From Sulfitobacter sp. THAF37 (GTDB taxonomy: Bacteria > Pseudomonadota > Alphaproteobacteria > Rhodobacterales > Rhodobacteraceae): 64,000 nucleotides of DNA. A program made the position numbers and the translations under genes. Positions 46,599-55,950 of the stretch are shown piece after piece (position 1 is the first letter of the stretch; each line of letters starts with the position of its first letter). The notes under the pieces were generated by a model. That model was not told where the DNA came from, did no database searches, and worked only from the letters and a program-made list of their open reading frames with translations. The stretch is from NCBI RefSeq assembly GCF_009363555.1, contig NZ_CP045372.1, positions 2,863,501-2,927,500 on the forward strand. Reading direction: 5' to 3'.

Positions 46599-47258
46599 AT
46601 GAGTAGATTTCTGACAGCCCTGCCCATCGCCGTGGCCCTGGCCTGTGCGAGCCCGGCAGCGATCCTTGCACAGACGACAGAAGCGCCCGCACCCACCGAA
46701 GAACCTGCACAGACCGAGCAGACCGAGCAGAACCAGGCGCCGCAAAGCAGCTCCTCGATCGAGGATCAGCTTAGCCTGGGTGAGAATGCCGACGGCTCGC
46801 CCGAAGTGGGCAAACCCTTCACCAAGGAGGTGATCGGCGCCTGGGAAATGCGCTGCATCCAGGACGCCGAAGGCAACGAACCCTGCCAGATGTACCAGCT
46901 TCTGGATGACGGTCAGGGCGCCCCGGTGGCCGAATTCTCGCTGTTCCGCCTGCCCGACGGAGGCAAGGCCGCCGCCGGTGCGACAATTGTCGTGCCGCTG
47001 GAAACCGCCCTGCCCCAGCAGCTGACCATCTCGGTCGATGGCGGTCAGGCGCGGCGCTATCCTTACGCCTTCTGCAACCCTGTGGGCTGCTACGTGCGTC
47101 TGGGCCTCACCCCCGAAGACATCAACGTCTTCAAGCGCGGCAAGGAAGCGGTCATCACGATCATCCCGGCGCTGGCACCCGACCAGCAGGTCAAGCTGTC
47201 GCTGTCGCTGGACGGCTTTACCGCCAGCTATGACAAGGTCTCGACGGTTCAGCAGTAA
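46599..47258 (+). CDS. invasion associated locus B (IalB) family protein
   Basis: This is a 219-residue secreted protein with a signal peptide ending AAILAQ and a Thr/Glu/Gln/Pro-rich linker (about 25-55). The IalB domain includes GAWEMRCIQD, EPCQMYQLL, VVPLETALPQQLTISVDGG and the Cys pair AFCNPVGCYVRLGL. IalB was named from Bartonella invasion, but family members are widespread in free-living alphaproteobacteria. It is followed by a strong terminator. Confidence 0.9.
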   Translation: MSRFLTALPIAVALACASPAAILAQTTEAPAPTEEPAQTEQTEQNQAPQSSSSIEDQLSLGENADGSPEVGKPFTKEVIGAWEMRCIQDAEGNEPCQMYQLLDDGQGAPVAEFSLFRLPDGGKAAAGATIVVPLETALPQQLTISVDGGQARRYPYAFCNPVGCYVRLGLTPEDINVFKRGKEAVITIIPALAPDQQVKLSLSLDGFTASYDKVSTVQQ

Positions 47259-47289
47259 GCCATCGCGGCGTTGGATAGACCAATGAGAC

Positions 47290-47319
47290 GGGCCGCCGAG
47301 AGGTGGCCCTTTCTTTTTT
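47290..47319 (+). terminator. terminator after the ialB-like gene
   Basis: An 8-bp stem (47290-47297 with 47302-47309) has a GAGA loop and is followed by TTTCTTTTTT. Confidence 0.9.
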
Positions 47320-47336
47320 CAGACGGGGTTCAGGAC

Positions 47337-47795
47337 ATGAAGATCAGACCGGCGGAACTTCGGGATGTCCCGGAAATGAGCGAATTCCTGACCCGGTTGC
47401 GCGACATGGGCAAGCGGCGCAGCCCCAGTGATGCGGACTTCGTGCGAAGCAACTACCTTGAAGACCCCGACAGGATCCGCTGCTCGGTCGCGGAGGATGC
47501 CAATGGCACGGTGCTGGGTTTCCAGTCACTGAAGATGGCGACCCGGGGAAACATCTACGACGTCGCCCCCGGCTGGGGCATCATCGGCACCCACATCCGC
47601 CCGGAAGCCGCGCGGCAGGGCGTGGGCCGGGCCCTGTTCGCCGCCACGCTGGCGGCGGCAAAAGCGGCGGGGCTGGCACATATCGACGCCAGTATCGCGG
47701 CGGACAATCCTGAGGGACTGGCATATTACGCGACGATGGGGTTCGAGACATACCGCACGCCGGACGGGTTGATCTGCAAAAGATATACGGTTTGA
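47337..47795 (+). CDS. GNAT-family N-acetyltransferase
   Basis: This is a 152-residue protein with the acetyl-CoA-binding block HIRPEAARQGVGRALFAATLAAAKAAG and the closing IDASIAADNPEGLAYYATMGFE. The N-terminus IRPAELRDVPEMSEFL is typical. The substrate is not known. The ATG at 47337 follows the terminator at 47290 by 17 bp and its ribosome site (AGGA) is weak, so the promoter must overlap the terminator or read-through is used. Confidence 0.85.
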   Translation: MKIRPAELRDVPEMSEFLTRLRDMGKRRSPSDADFVRSNYLEDPDRIRCSVAEDANGTVLGFQSLKMATRGNIYDVAPGWGIIGTHIRPEAARQGVGRALFAATLAAAKAAGLAHIDASIAADNPEGLAYYATMGFETYRTPDGLICKRYTV

Positions 47796-47849
47796 AAACC
47801 AGGATTTCAGCGTCGGCCGACGGCGGCGGTTGCCGTCCCCCTGGACCGC

Positions 47850-49058
47850 TCAGACCTTGCGCAGGGCCAGCACCGCGTTCATGCCGCCAAAGGCAAAGGC
47901 GTTGGACAGCGACACCTTGACCTTGGCCTCGCGCGCCTCGTTGGGCACCACGTTCAGCGCGCATTCGGGGTCGGGCTCTTCATAACCGATGGTGGGCGCA
48001 ATCACCCCGTCGCGCAGGGCCATGATGCAGGCCAGCAGTTCCACCGCACCCGTGCCGCCGATCAGATGGCCATGCATCGACTTGGTGGAAGAGATCATCA
48101 GGTTGTCCGCATGCGGGCCAAAGGCATCTGCCACCGCGGCGCATTCGGTCTTGTCATTCGCCGCGGTGCCGGTGCCGTGGGCATTGATGTAACCGATCTC
48201 CTCACGGTCGATACGACCATCCTCCAACGCGCCGGTGATGGCACGGGCGGCACCCGCCTTGGACGGCATGACGATGTCGCTCGCGTCCGAGGTCATCGCG
48301 CAGCCGACCACTTCGCACAGAATGTCGGCGCCCCGTCGCTTCGCGTGTTCCATTTCCTCAAAGACGAAGATCCCCGCGCCCTCGCCCTGGACCATGCCGT
48401 TGCGGTTGGCCGAGAACGGGCGGCAGGCGTCGCGGCTCATCACGCGCAGACCTTCCCAGGCCTTGACCCCGCCAAAACACAACATGCTTTCGGATCCGCC
48501 CGTGACCATGGCGGGCGCCATGCCGGACCGCACCATCGCAAAGGCCTGCGCCATCGCGTGGTTGGAAGAGGCACAGGCGGTCGAAACCGTGAAGGACGGC
48601 CCCTTGAGGTTCCATTCCATGCTCACATGGCTCGCGGCGGCGTTGTTCATCAGCTTGGGAACCACGAAAGGATGAACGCGGTTCTTCCCCTCTTCATAGA
48701 CCGCCCGATAGTTGTCGTCCCAGGTCGAAACGCCGCCACCGGCGGTGCCCAGAACAACACCCGCACGGGCCGACAATTCGCCCGAAAAGACGAGGCCCGA
48801 CTGTTCGATCGCCTCGCGGGCGGCTTCGAGCGTGAACAGGGTGAACCGGTCGTACAGGGAAATCTGCTGCCGGTTGTAGCGCCCTTCGGCATCGAAGTTG
48901 CGTACCTGCCCGCCGATCTGGATCTGCAGGCGGTCTACGTCGCGGAAATCAAGCGGACCGATGCCGCAGACCCCTTCACGCATCGCGGCCAGAGTTTCGG
49001 GCACATTCTGGCCCAGGGCATTGATGGTTCCCGCCCCGGTGATGACGACGCGTTTCAT
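47850..49058 (-). CDS. beta-ketoacyl-ACP synthase (FabF-type)
   Basis: This is a 402-residue condensing enzyme with nucleophile Cys162 (TACASSNHA), His294 (NAHGTGTAAND), Lys326 and His331 (TKSMHGHLIGG). It extends acyl chains on ACP. Lying 6 bp after a dedicated ACP gene and downstream of lpxD, it probably makes a special acyl chain for envelope lipids rather than serving bulk synthesis. It is the last gene of the operon. Confidence 0.92.
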   Translation of the reverse strand: MKRVVITGAGTINALGQNVPETLAAMREGVCGIGPLDFRDVDRLQIQIGGQVRNFDAEGRYNRQQISLYDRFTLFTLEAAREAIEQSGLVFSGELSARAGVVLGTAGGGVSTWDDNYRAVYEEGKNRVHPFVVPKLMNNAAASHVSMEWNLKGPSFTVSTACASSNHAMAQAFAMVRSGMAPAMVTGGSESMLCFGGVKAWEGLRVMSRDACRPFSANRNGMVQGEGAGIFVFEEMEHAKRRGADILCEVVGCAMTSDASDIVMPSKAGAARAITGALEDGRIDREEIGYINAHGTGTAANDKTECAAVADAFGPHADNLMISSTKSMHGHLIGGTGAVELLACIMALRDGVIAPTIGYEEPDPECALNVVPNEAREAKVKVSLSNAFAFGGMNAVLALRKV

Positions 49059-49064
49059 GTCATG

Positions 49065-49322
49065 TCAGCCCTGTTCGGCCCTGAGCCGTTCGATCCCCGC
49101 GACAATGGTCCGCACGCTGGAGATGTCGAAATCCGACGCGCCGGGATCGTTCGCATTGAAGGGAATTGAGATGTCAAACGCCTCTTCGATGGCAAAGATG
49201 CTTTCCACCAGCCCCATGCTGTCGATCCCCAGTTCCTCGGGCGTGCTGTCCAGGGTCACATCCTCAGGCTCAAGCATGGCCTGTTCGGCGATGATCTCGA
49301 TGACTCGATCCGTCGTGTTCAT
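49065..49322 (-). CDS. acyl carrier protein (specialised copy)
   Basis: This is an 85-residue ACP with the phosphopantetheine Ser35 in LGIDSMGLVE. The last helix region (PFNANDPGASDFDISSV) is longer than in housekeeping AcpP. It lies between lpxD and the ketoacyl synthase gene, so it likely carries the chain for those enzymes, as AcpXL does in rhizobia. That parallel is inference. Confidence 0.92.
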   Translation of the reverse strand: MNTTDRVIEIIAEQAMLEPEDVTLDSTPEELGIDSMGLVESIFAIEEAFDISIPFNANDPGASDFDISSVRTIVAGIERLRAEQG

Positions 49323-49354
49323 GGCAAGCTTCCCTTGCGTTGCTCCGGGACGAT

Positions 49355-50446
49355 TTAGTCATCCCCGCCTGATTTGGAAACCACCTTTCGCAAGGCGGCA
49401 ACATCGCGCAGCAGGCGCGGCAGACGGCGGAGCGCCTTGTAGATTTCCATCTGGCTTTCCATCTGCGTGGCCGGATAGCCCAGCATCGTCCGCCCCGCCG
49501 GCACGTTCGACAGCGCCTTGGTCGCGGCACCGAGGATGGCACGATCGCCGATAAAGATGTTGTCGCTGACACCCGATTGCCCGCCCAGCACCACGTTGTT
49601 CCCGATGACCGAAGAGCCCGCGATGCCCACCTGTGCGCAGATCAGCGTATCATCGCCCACCACCACGTTGTGGCCAATCTGGATCTGGCTGTCGAGCTTG
49701 GTGCCATTGCCGATCCGCGTGTCGCGGATGGTGCCGCTGTCCACGGTGGTGTTCATGCCGATTTCAACGTCGTCCCCGATGGTGACGGCCCCCAGCGAAT
49801 GGATGCGCGCCCAGGCCTGGGGTTTGGCGTCGCCCTGGTCGCCCAGGGTCTTGCGCGCATGTTCCACGCTGCTCGGCTCCGGCGTGACAAAGGAAAAACC
49901 GTCGCCGCCGATCCGCGCACCGGGCTGGGCGATGAACCGCGCGCCGATCCGCACCCGCGCGCCGATGCTGACCTGTTCGCGAAGATAGCAATCAGGCCCC
50001 AGACTCGCGTCCATCCCGATGAAGCATTGCGGCCCGACCACGCCGCCCGCGCCGATGCGCACCCCCGGCCCGATCACGGCCAGGGGACCGACGCTGACGC
50101 CCTCGCCCAGCTCGGCACTGGCGTCTATCACGGCGGAGGGATGGATACCCGGCGCAAAGCCCTGCCCCTTGTCCAGCATCCGGGTGAGCCCCGACATGGC
50201 AAAGCGCGGCCTGTCCGGCAGGATCGCGGCCTGAAGCCCCAGCGCCTTCCAGTCGGCCCCGGGCCAGAGCATCGCGGCCCGCGCTTGTCCCTGCGCCAGC
50301 ATCCCGGCATATTTGGGGGTGGATGCCATCGCCAGATCGTCGGGACCGGCGCTGGCAGGTTCCGCCGCGCGGGCAATGACCAGATCAAGGTCTCCTTCAG
50401 CCCGCGCGCCGATGCTTTCGGCTATCTGCCTGACGGTGTGGCCCAT
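49355..50446 (-). CDS. lpxD: UDP-3-O-acylglucosamine N-acyltransferase LpxD
   Basis: This is a 363-residue enzyme with an N-terminal uridine-binding domain (to about 100), then a left-handed beta helix of hexapeptides (IHPSAVIDASAELGEGVSVG). It has the GDGFSFV loop near 181-187, catalytic His259 in IGHNV, and a short C-terminal helix. It adds the 3-hydroxyacyl chain from ACP to the lipid A precursor. Here it is not with lpxA/fabZ but with an ACP and ketoacyl synthase. Confidence 0.92.
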   Translation of the reverse strand: MGHTVRQIAESIGARAEGDLDLVIARAAEPASAGPDDLAMASTPKYAGMLAQGQARAAMLWPGADWKALGLQAAILPDRPRFAMSGLTRMLDKGQGFAPGIHPSAVIDASAELGEGVSVGPLAVIGPGVRIGAGGVVGPQCFIGMDASLGPDCYLREQVSIGARVRIGARFIAQPGARIGGDGFSFVTPEPSSVEHARKTLGDQGDAKPQAWARIHSLGAVTIGDDVEIGMNTTVDSGTIRDTRIGNGTKLDSQIQIGHNVVVGDDTLICAQVGIAGSSVIGNNVVLGGQSGVSDNIFIGDRAILGAATKALSNVPAGRTMLGYPATQMESQMEIYKALRRLPRLLRDVAALRKVVSKSGGDD

Positions 50447-50476
50447 GTTCGCCTTCCCTGCATTTGCAAGGCAGGG

Positions 50477-52087
50477 TTATCCCTGAACGCCGCCCAAGAC
50501 CACCCCTGCGTTTGCCAGTGCGTTCCAGATCTTTGCATCGCGGCCGTAGATGTCGGCGCGGTACTCCGTGTGCCCACGCGCGTTGGTCACAGCCGTCCGG
50601 TAGATGATGTGCACCGGCACCGGCTGTTCGATGTTCACGCGTGTCTCCGCCCCGGTGCGCAGAATGCGCTGGAAATCGCCCTCGGGATCGTCGGACTGAC
50701 GCGCCAGCAGCGTATAGGCAAAGTCGAAGGGATCGGCCAGGCGCACGCAACCGTGGCTGAAGGCACGCACGTCCCGCGCGAACAGATTCTTCGCCGGCGT
50801 GTCATGCAGGTAGATGTTGTACTTGTTCGGGAACATGAACTTCACCAGACCCAGCGCATTGGACCGGCTCGGCGGCTGACGCATGGAATAGGGAAAGTTC
50901 CGGGCGGTATAGCGTGAGAAGTTGACCGCGTTGCGGTTGACCCGGCGGCCCCGGCTGTCGGTGATGATGATATGGCTCGCCGCGTTCCGGTTGCGCCGCA
51001 GCGCCGGCAGGTATTCCTTCGTTACGATGGACCGGGGCACGTACCAGCTGGGGTTGATGACCATGTGATCCATCTCGTCCGAGAATTCCGGCGTGGGCCG
51101 GTCGTCCCTGTTGGCCCCCACGACGGCACGGGTCTCGAAGGTGACGACACCATCGTCGATGACCTTGGCGGTAAAATCGGGCAGGTTCACCAATATGTGC
51201 CGTTTGCCACGTTCGGTGTTGAACCAGCGTTCACGCTCCAACGCCACCAGGACGGATTGCAGCCGGGTTTCCACATCGACATTGATCTGCTTGAGGGTTT
51301 CACCGCCTACGACGCCATCGTCGTTCAGACCGTGATCCAGCTGGAACTGCTTGACCGCGTCCAGCATCGCCTGATCGAAGGTCCGGCCATTGGTCCGGTC
51401 AAGGTAGTCCATCGCGATCAGCCGATTGCGCAGGGCGATCACCGCGGGGCCGGTGGCGCCGCGCTCCAGCTTGCTCTCGGGCACACGGGGGCCCCAGCCG
51501 CCGCTGGCCATCAGCTGCTCCATCAGCATCTTTTCCTTGAGCAGGGCGTTGTATTCCATGCTCCGGGGCGGCAGCGCGCGAAAGAACGCCGCCGGTTTGG
51601 AAACGGCGATGCCCGACAGGTAGGCACCCCGGTCGCGGTAGGGAACCTCGCGGACGATGCGGCTGTCGATCCGTTTCGGGGTCAGCACGCCGGTCTGGAC
51701 GTCGCGGGCATAGGTGAGGAACACCTTGCTCATCTCCACCTCGGCCAATCCGCGATCACGGGCGGAGCGTACCGTCCCAAGCCGCGCCATCAGCCCGGCG
51801 GGATCGTAGCGCGCCACGGGCAGGCCGTGAGACGCGGCGGTCCGTATCGCGCGCAAAAGCTCCGCACGGCGGGCGCGGCTGGCATCGTCCGGGGCGGTCC
51901 AGATCGGCTGATAGCCGGTCTCGCGATAAAAAGCCGCGATATCGGCGTCATCGGCGGCAGCCTCGGCCACGGCCTGTTTGAACGCGGTGATCTGGGCATG
52001 TCCCGGCGCAGCGGCAAAAACAGCGATGACGATCCCCGCCATGGCCATGAACGCGGAGCGTCTGCCGCCGTTGAAAATACCAGTCAT
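50477..52087 (-). CDS. L,D-transpeptidase (YcbB/LdtD type)
   Basis: This is a 536-residue exported protein (signal peptide ending APGHAQ). A scaffold domain, a peptidoglycan-binding domain (RGATGPAVIALRNRLIAMDYL to FQLDHGLNDDGVVGGETL) and a YkuD catalytic domain with HDTPAKNLF and SHGCVRLADP (nucleophile Cys) are visible. It makes 3-3 peptidoglycan cross-links or attaches proteins to the wall. AGGGGG precedes the ATG at 52087. It opens the operon with lpxD, ACP and ketoacyl synthase. Confidence 0.92.
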   Translation of the reverse strand: MTGIFNGGRRSAFMAMAGIVIAVFAAAPGHAQITAFKQAVAEAAADDADIAAFYRETGYQPIWTAPDDASRARRAELLRAIRTAASHGLPVARYDPAGLMARLGTVRSARDRGLAEVEMSKVFLTYARDVQTGVLTPKRIDSRIVREVPYRDRGAYLSGIAVSKPAAFFRALPPRSMEYNALLKEKMLMEQLMASGGWGPRVPESKLERGATGPAVIALRNRLIAMDYLDRTNGRTFDQAMLDAVKQFQLDHGLNDDGVVGGETLKQINVDVETRLQSVLVALERERWFNTERGKRHILVNLPDFTAKVIDDGVVTFETRAVVGANRDDRPTPEFSDEMDHMVINPSWYVPRSIVTKEYLPALRRNRNAASHIIITDSRGRRVNRNAVNFSRYTARNFPYSMRQPPSRSNALGLVKFMFPNKYNIYLHDTPAKNLFARDVRAFSHGCVRLADPFDFAYTLLARQSDDPEGDFQRILRTGAETRVNIEQPVPVHIIYRTAVTNARGHTEYRADIYGRDAKIWNALANAGVVLGGVQG

Positions 52088-52402
52088 CAATTCCCCCTTT
52101 TAAAAAAGCGCAGTGAGCAGAGCTCAACTTTCAGCCCTGTGAGTTGGACTGTCCATTCACATTTGCAACAGGCCGAAACGCCGACGCCCACCTGATGCGA
52201 AAAATCCTCTGTTTTCAGCTACTCACAGAGTGCCACACAAAAAATGCGCAAAAATTCGCCGAAAATTGGATAGACCGGGAACCTCTCGGATTCAGTCCTT
52301 GGTAAAGAAAAACCCCTATGCAATAAGGATGTTGCATCTGGGGAAGAGATGAACGGCCCATGTAACATCATGGCCACAGGCAGAGATGACGGGACAGAAA
52401 CT
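52088..52402. other. 315-bp divergent promoter region
   Basis: This AT-richer gap lies between the L,D-transpeptidase and the DUF882 gene, two peptidoglycan genes transcribed apart. On the plus strand TTGGTA (52299-52304) and AATAAG (52322-52327) are 17 bp apart and could serve the DUF882 gene. No gene is seen on either strand. Confidence 0.5.
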
Positions 52403-52972
52403 ATGACTGGCACCAGCTCTTCGGGCATGACCCGGCGCGCCCTTCTCGGCGCATTCGCAGCGACAACTATAGCAGCAGCACCGACATATTCCAACGCGGC
52501 AGGTTTCCTGCGGGGCGGTGGCGACATTCGCCGCCTCCGCATGTACTCCGGCCGGACCGGCGAACGCATCGACATGATCTACTGGATCGAAGGCCAGTAC
52601 ATCAAGGACGCCGTCAAGGAGATCACCTATTTCATGCGTGACTGGCGCAATGATCTGGTCAAGAACATTGACCTGCGCACCGTCGATATCATGGCGGCAT
52701 CGCACAACCTGCTGGACGTGAACGAACCCTATATGTTGCTGTCCGGCTACCGCAGCCCGCAGACCAACGCGATGCTGCGCGCCCGTTCCAGCGGCGTGGC
52801 CAAGAATTCGCTGCACCTGCGTGGTCAGGCCGCCGACCTGCGGCTTGCGTCCCGCTCGGTCAATCAGGTCGCCAAGGCCGCGATGGCCTGCCACGGCGGC
52901 GGCGTCGGTCGGTATTCGGGGTCCAACTTTGTCCACATGGACTGCGGCCAGGTCCGCAGCTGGGGCGGCTGA
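52403..52972 (+). CDS. DUF882 (YcbK-type, M15 peptidase fold) protein with Tat signal
   Basis: This is a 189-residue protein with a twin-arginine leader (MTRRALLGAFAATTIAAAP). The domain contains LLSGYRSPQTNAMLRA, NSLHLRGQAADLRL and FVHMDCGQVRSW, the His-Asp-His zinc site of peptidase M15-like proteins that act on peptidoglycan peptides. The start is uncertain: 52349 has a GGGGAAG site at short spacing, 52403 or 52427 give a normal Tat leader. It is divergent from the L,D-transpeptidase and ends before a terminator. Confidence 0.88.
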   Translation: MTGTSSSGMTRRALLGAFAATTIAAAPTYSNAAGFLRGGGDIRRLRMYSGRTGERIDMIYWIEGQYIKDAVKEITYFMRDWRNDLVKNIDLRTVDIMAASHNLLDVNEPYMLLSGYRSPQTNAMLRARSSGVAKNSLHLRGQAADLRLASRSVNQVAKAAMACHGGGVGRYSGSNFVHMDCGQVRSWGG

Positions 52973-53005
52973 CGCGTCGCTGCCCGCTTCGAACCAATTT
53001 GCAAG

Positions 53006-53026
53006 GCGCCCCAAGGGGCGCTTTTT
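53006..53026 (+). terminator. terminator after the DUF882 gene
   Basis: A perfect 7-bp GC stem (53006-53012 with 53015-53021) on an AA loop is followed by TTTTT. Confidence 0.85.
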
Positions 53027-53040
53027 GCATTCCCGCAGTC

Positions 53041-53214
53041 ATGCTGCGCAGGCTCTGGCAAGAGCCGACATTCCGGCATAACGTGCCCGCGCTGCTCTTG
53101 GGATTCGGGCTTTTGGCCTGCGCCGGGGCTGAAACGGCGGGCCACGCCGTCCGGCTGGCCCTGTTCATGGGTCTGGTCATCGTCTGGCGTTGGATAGAAA
53201 GAATAGACTTATGA
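53041..53214 (+). CDS. small membrane protein coupled to psd
   Basis: This is a 57-residue protein, [19 protein letters not shown] to WRWIERIDL, with one or two hydrophobic stretches (about 14-28 and 36-50). Its stop overlaps the psd start by ATGA, which supports translation as a pair. The ribosome site is weak and the start lies only 15 bp past a terminator. I recognise no family; a role with the membrane enzyme Psd is inference. Confidence 0.5.
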   Translation: MLRRLWQEPTFRHNVPALLLGFGLLACAGAETAGHAVRLALFMGLVIVWRWIERIDL

Positions 53215-53903
53215 ACATGCTCAAGATCGTGGCGGTGCCCATGCACCGCGAAGGCCGGAAATTCGTGGCGATCTTTGCCGCTGTCAGCGTGGTGCTGGGC
53301 CTTGTCTGGGAACCGCTCTTCTGGCTTGGCCTTGGCGCGACTGTCTGGTGTTACTACTTTTTCCGCGACCCGGTGCGCGTGATCCCGCAGCAGGAGGGGC
53401 TGGTCCTGTCCCCCGCCGACGGCGTCGTGTCATTGATCGAGGACGTGATCCCTCACGCCGATCTCGCGCTCGGTGACGCGCCGCTGACGCGCGTGTCGAT
53501 CTTCATGAACGTCTTCAACTGCCATGTGAACCGCGCGCCTGTCGCGGGCGAGGTGACAAACATCGTCTATCGCCACGGCAAGTTCCTCAACGCGTCGCTC
53601 GACAAGGCGAGCGAGGACAACGAACGCAACTCTCTGACCATCCAGACGCCCGAAGGCGCGCGCATCGGCGTGGTGCAGATCGCGGGGCTGGTGGCGCGGC
53701 GGATCGTCTGCTTTGTCAAGGAAGGCGACCCGATCGCCGTCGGCCACCGCTTTGGCCTGATCCGCTTTGGCAGCAGGCTCGACGTCTACCTGCCGCAGGG
53801 TGTGGCCCCGCAGGTCGCCGTTGGTCAGACCGCCGTGGCGGGCGAAACCATTCTTGCCGATCTGAGGGGCGACCGCCCTGCCCGCGTCGGCCTGGCCGAA
53901 TGA
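53211..53903 (+). CDS. psd: phosphatidylserine decarboxylase proenzyme
   Basis: This is a 230-residue short-type Psd. An N-terminal membrane segment ([22 protein letters not shown]) is followed by [29 protein letters not shown] and the self-cleavage motif FGSR, where Ser becomes the pyruvoyl group. It makes phosphatidylethanolamine. The pssA gene that often follows is not present here; a regulator converges instead. The start could also be the ATG at 53217. Confidence 0.93.
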   Translation: MNMLKIVAVPMHREGRKFVAIFAAVSVVLGLVWEPLFWLGLGATVWCYYFFRDPVRVIPQQEGLVLSPADGVVSLIEDVIPHADLALGDAPLTRVSIFMNVFNCHVNRAPVAGEVTNIVYRHGKFLNASLDKASEDNERNSLTIQTPEGARIGVVQIAGLVARRIVCFVKEGDPIAVGHRFGLIRFGSRLDVYLPQGVAPQVAVGQTAVAGETILADLRGDRPARVGLAE

Positions 53904-53972
53904 CGCGCATCATGGCGCGTGATGCCCGGCAGCGTCACCGTCTTTGTTATCTGGTCGGTCATGACCGCCGAT

Positions 53973-54575
53973 CTACTGATCAGAGGTCGATACAACATGG
54001 TCCCCGTCGATGCCGCCCATCGAATGGAACAGACCGCTGGTGTTGTTGACCCCGAACTTGCGCAACAGCTTGGCGCGATAGACCTCGACCGTCCGGTGCG
54101 AGATTTCGAGATTGATCGCGATTTCCTTGCTTGTCAGCCCCTCTGACAGGTAGCTCAGGATCTCCCGTTCGCGCCGGGTGAGCGGAAAATACGGCCGCTC
54201 CGCGCTGAGGTCCGCAAAGCTCCAGACGGCGCGGGCCAGCGGGTCCTCGGGGGTAAAGGAATGGCCCCGCACCCGGCACCAGAACAGCGTGCCGTCGCGC
54301 CGCGCCATGATGCGTTCATCCCAGTAGCGGTTGGTTTCGCGCAGCTGCTTTACCCCCCGGTCCCGGATGTTCACGAACTCCGCGTCAGTGGGGTAAAGGA
54401 TGGCAAAGAGCTGACCGGCAAGCTCTTCCGGCGCGTAGCCGAACATGCGACCGAACGCGTTGTTGCATTGCCGGATCACCCGCGCCTCGGTCACGACCAG
54501 ACCCACTGGCGCATAGGCAAAGGCAAGGTCCGCGAACCGGCCCTGCGCATAGCAATCGTCAATAGGTATTTCCAC
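53973..54575 (-). CDS. PAS-LuxR transcriptional regulator
   Basis: This is a 200-residue protein with a PAS domain (about 15-125: APVGLVVTEARVIRQCNNAFGRMFGY to DGTLFWCRVRGHSF) and a LuxR/GerE helix-turn-helix (LTRREREILSYLSEGLTSKEIA). It has no receiver and no autoinducer domain. I choose the GTG at 54575 because a plausible promoter lies directly upstream and the longer frame runs into the next gene's start. It is divergent from the ABC operon at 54673, its likely target, and the PAS domain may bind the imported substrate. Confidence 0.82.
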   Translation of the reverse strand: MEIPIDDCYAQGRFADLAFAYAPVGLVVTEARVIRQCNNAFGRMFGYAPEELAGQLFAILYPTDAEFVNIRDRGVKQLRETNRYWDERIMARRDGTLFWCRVRGHSFTPEDPLARAVWSFADLSAERPYFPLTRREREILSYLSEGLTSKEIAINLEISHRTVEVYRAKLLRKFGVNNTSGLFHSMGGIDGDHVVSTSDQ

Positions 54576-54593
54576 GATCTTGCCCCGGGTCCG

Positions 54594-54622
54594 CTTATCC
54601 TGAATCCTGTCAAACACGTAAA
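54594..54622 (-). promoter_or_regulatory. promoter of the PAS-LuxR gene
   Basis: On the minus strand TTTACG and GATAAG are separated by 17 bp, placing the transcript start about 12 nt before the GTG at 54575. Confidence 0.45.
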
Positions 54623-54672
54623 CGACGGGCTGGGTCCGCACAACAGCGGCCACCGCCCATAGGGAGGATACC

Positions 54673-55878
54673 ATGAAGAATTTCGCGCGGTTCGCCGCCA
54701 CGATTGCCACGTCGATCACCCTGGCGGGTGCGGCCTGGGCACAGGAGGATCCGATCAAGATCGCCCTGATCCACGGTCTGTCCGGGTCCAGTTTCGAAGC
54801 CTTTTCCAAGCAGGCCCAGACCGGTTTCGAGCTGGGCCTGGAATATGCGACCGACGGCACCAACGAAATCAACGGCCGCCCCATTGAGGTGATCATCAAG
54901 GATTCACAGTTCAAACCGGACGTGGCCCGGGCCGTGCTGGCCGAAGCCTATGGCGACGACGACGTCTTGCTTGCCGTCGGTGCGACCTCTTCGGGGGTGA
55001 CACAGGCCATGCTGCCCATTGCCGAGGAATACGAAAAGATCCTGATCGTCGAACCCGCCGTGGCCGACAGCCTCACCGGGCCGGACAGCAACCGCTATGT
55101 GTTCAAGACGTCGCGCAACTCGTCGATGGACATGCAGGCGCAGGCGCTGGCGCTCCAGCCTGACGAAAACCTCTATGTCGCCACACTGGCCGAGGATTAC
55201 GCCTTTGGCCGCGACGGGATCACCGCGTTCAAAGCCGCCCTTGACGGGTCGGGCGCGACTGTCGTGACAGAGGAATACGTCCCCCAGGGCACTGCCGATT
55301 TCACCGCCGCGACCGAACGCATGTTCAACGCGCTGAAGGACAAGGAAGGGCGCAAGGTCATCCTGGTCTACATCGCCGGGGGCGGCGACGCGCCGGGCAA
55401 GATCAAGGCGCTGGACCCCGACCGCTATGGCATCGAGATTTCGATGGGCGGTCACATCCTGCCGGTGCTGCCGACCTACAAGCGGTTTCCCGGTCTGGAA
55501 GGGGCGGTCTACTACTACTACGAGGCCTACCAGAACGACATCAACAAGTGGCTTGTGGACACCCACCAGGAACGCTTCGACGGGCCGCCCGACTTCTTCA
55601 CAGCAGGGGGCATGTCCGCCGCACTGGCCGTGGTGAAGGCGCTGAAGACCGCCGACAGCTACGAGACCGAAGACCTGATCACCGCGATGGAAGGCATGTC
55701 CTGGGACACGCCCAAGGGCGAGATGACCTTCCGCCCCGAAGACCACCAGGCGCTGCAATCCATGGTGCACTTCAAGATCCGCGTGGATGACAACGTCGAA
55801 TGGGCGATCCCCGATCTGGTCCGCATCATCGAGCCGGACGAGATGGACATCCCCATCGGTCGCGACAACAGCCAGTAA
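54673..55878 (+). CDS. ABC substrate-binding protein (branched-chain amino acid/aromatic type)
   Basis: This is a 401-residue periplasmic protein with a signal peptide ending AAWAQED. Core motifs are IKIALIHGLSGSSFEAFSKQ, VGATSSGVTQAMLPIAEE and LAEDYAFGRDGITAFKAAL. The substrate is not known; related proteins bind amides, aromatic acids and amino acids. AGGGAGG lies before the ATG. It is the first gene of a five-gene importer plus hydrolase operon. Confidence 0.88.
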   Translation: MKNFARFAATIATSITLAGAAWAQEDPIKIALIHGLSGSSFEAFSKQAQTGFELGLEYATDGTNEINGRPIEVIIKDSQFKPDVARAVLAEAYGDDDVLLAVGATSSGVTQAMLPIAEEYEKILIVEPAVADSLTGPDSNRYVFKTSRNSSMDMQAQALALQPDENLYVATLAEDYAFGRDGITAFKAALDGSGATVVTEEYVPQGTADFTAATERMFNALKDKEGRKVILVYIAGGGDAPGKIKALDPDRYGIEISMGGHILPVLPTYKRFPGLEGAVYYYYEAYQNDINKWLVDTHQERFDGPPDFFTAGGMSAALAVVKALKTADSYETEDLITAMEGMSWDTPKGEMTFRPEDHQALQSMVHFKIRVDDNVEWAIPDLVRIIEPDEMDIPIGRDNSQ

Positions 55879-55950
55879 GCCCGCGAAACCCGCAAGGCAC
55901 ACCCGGTCCGCCGTTCCGGCGGGCCGGATACCCCCAAGGATTGCCAACTG

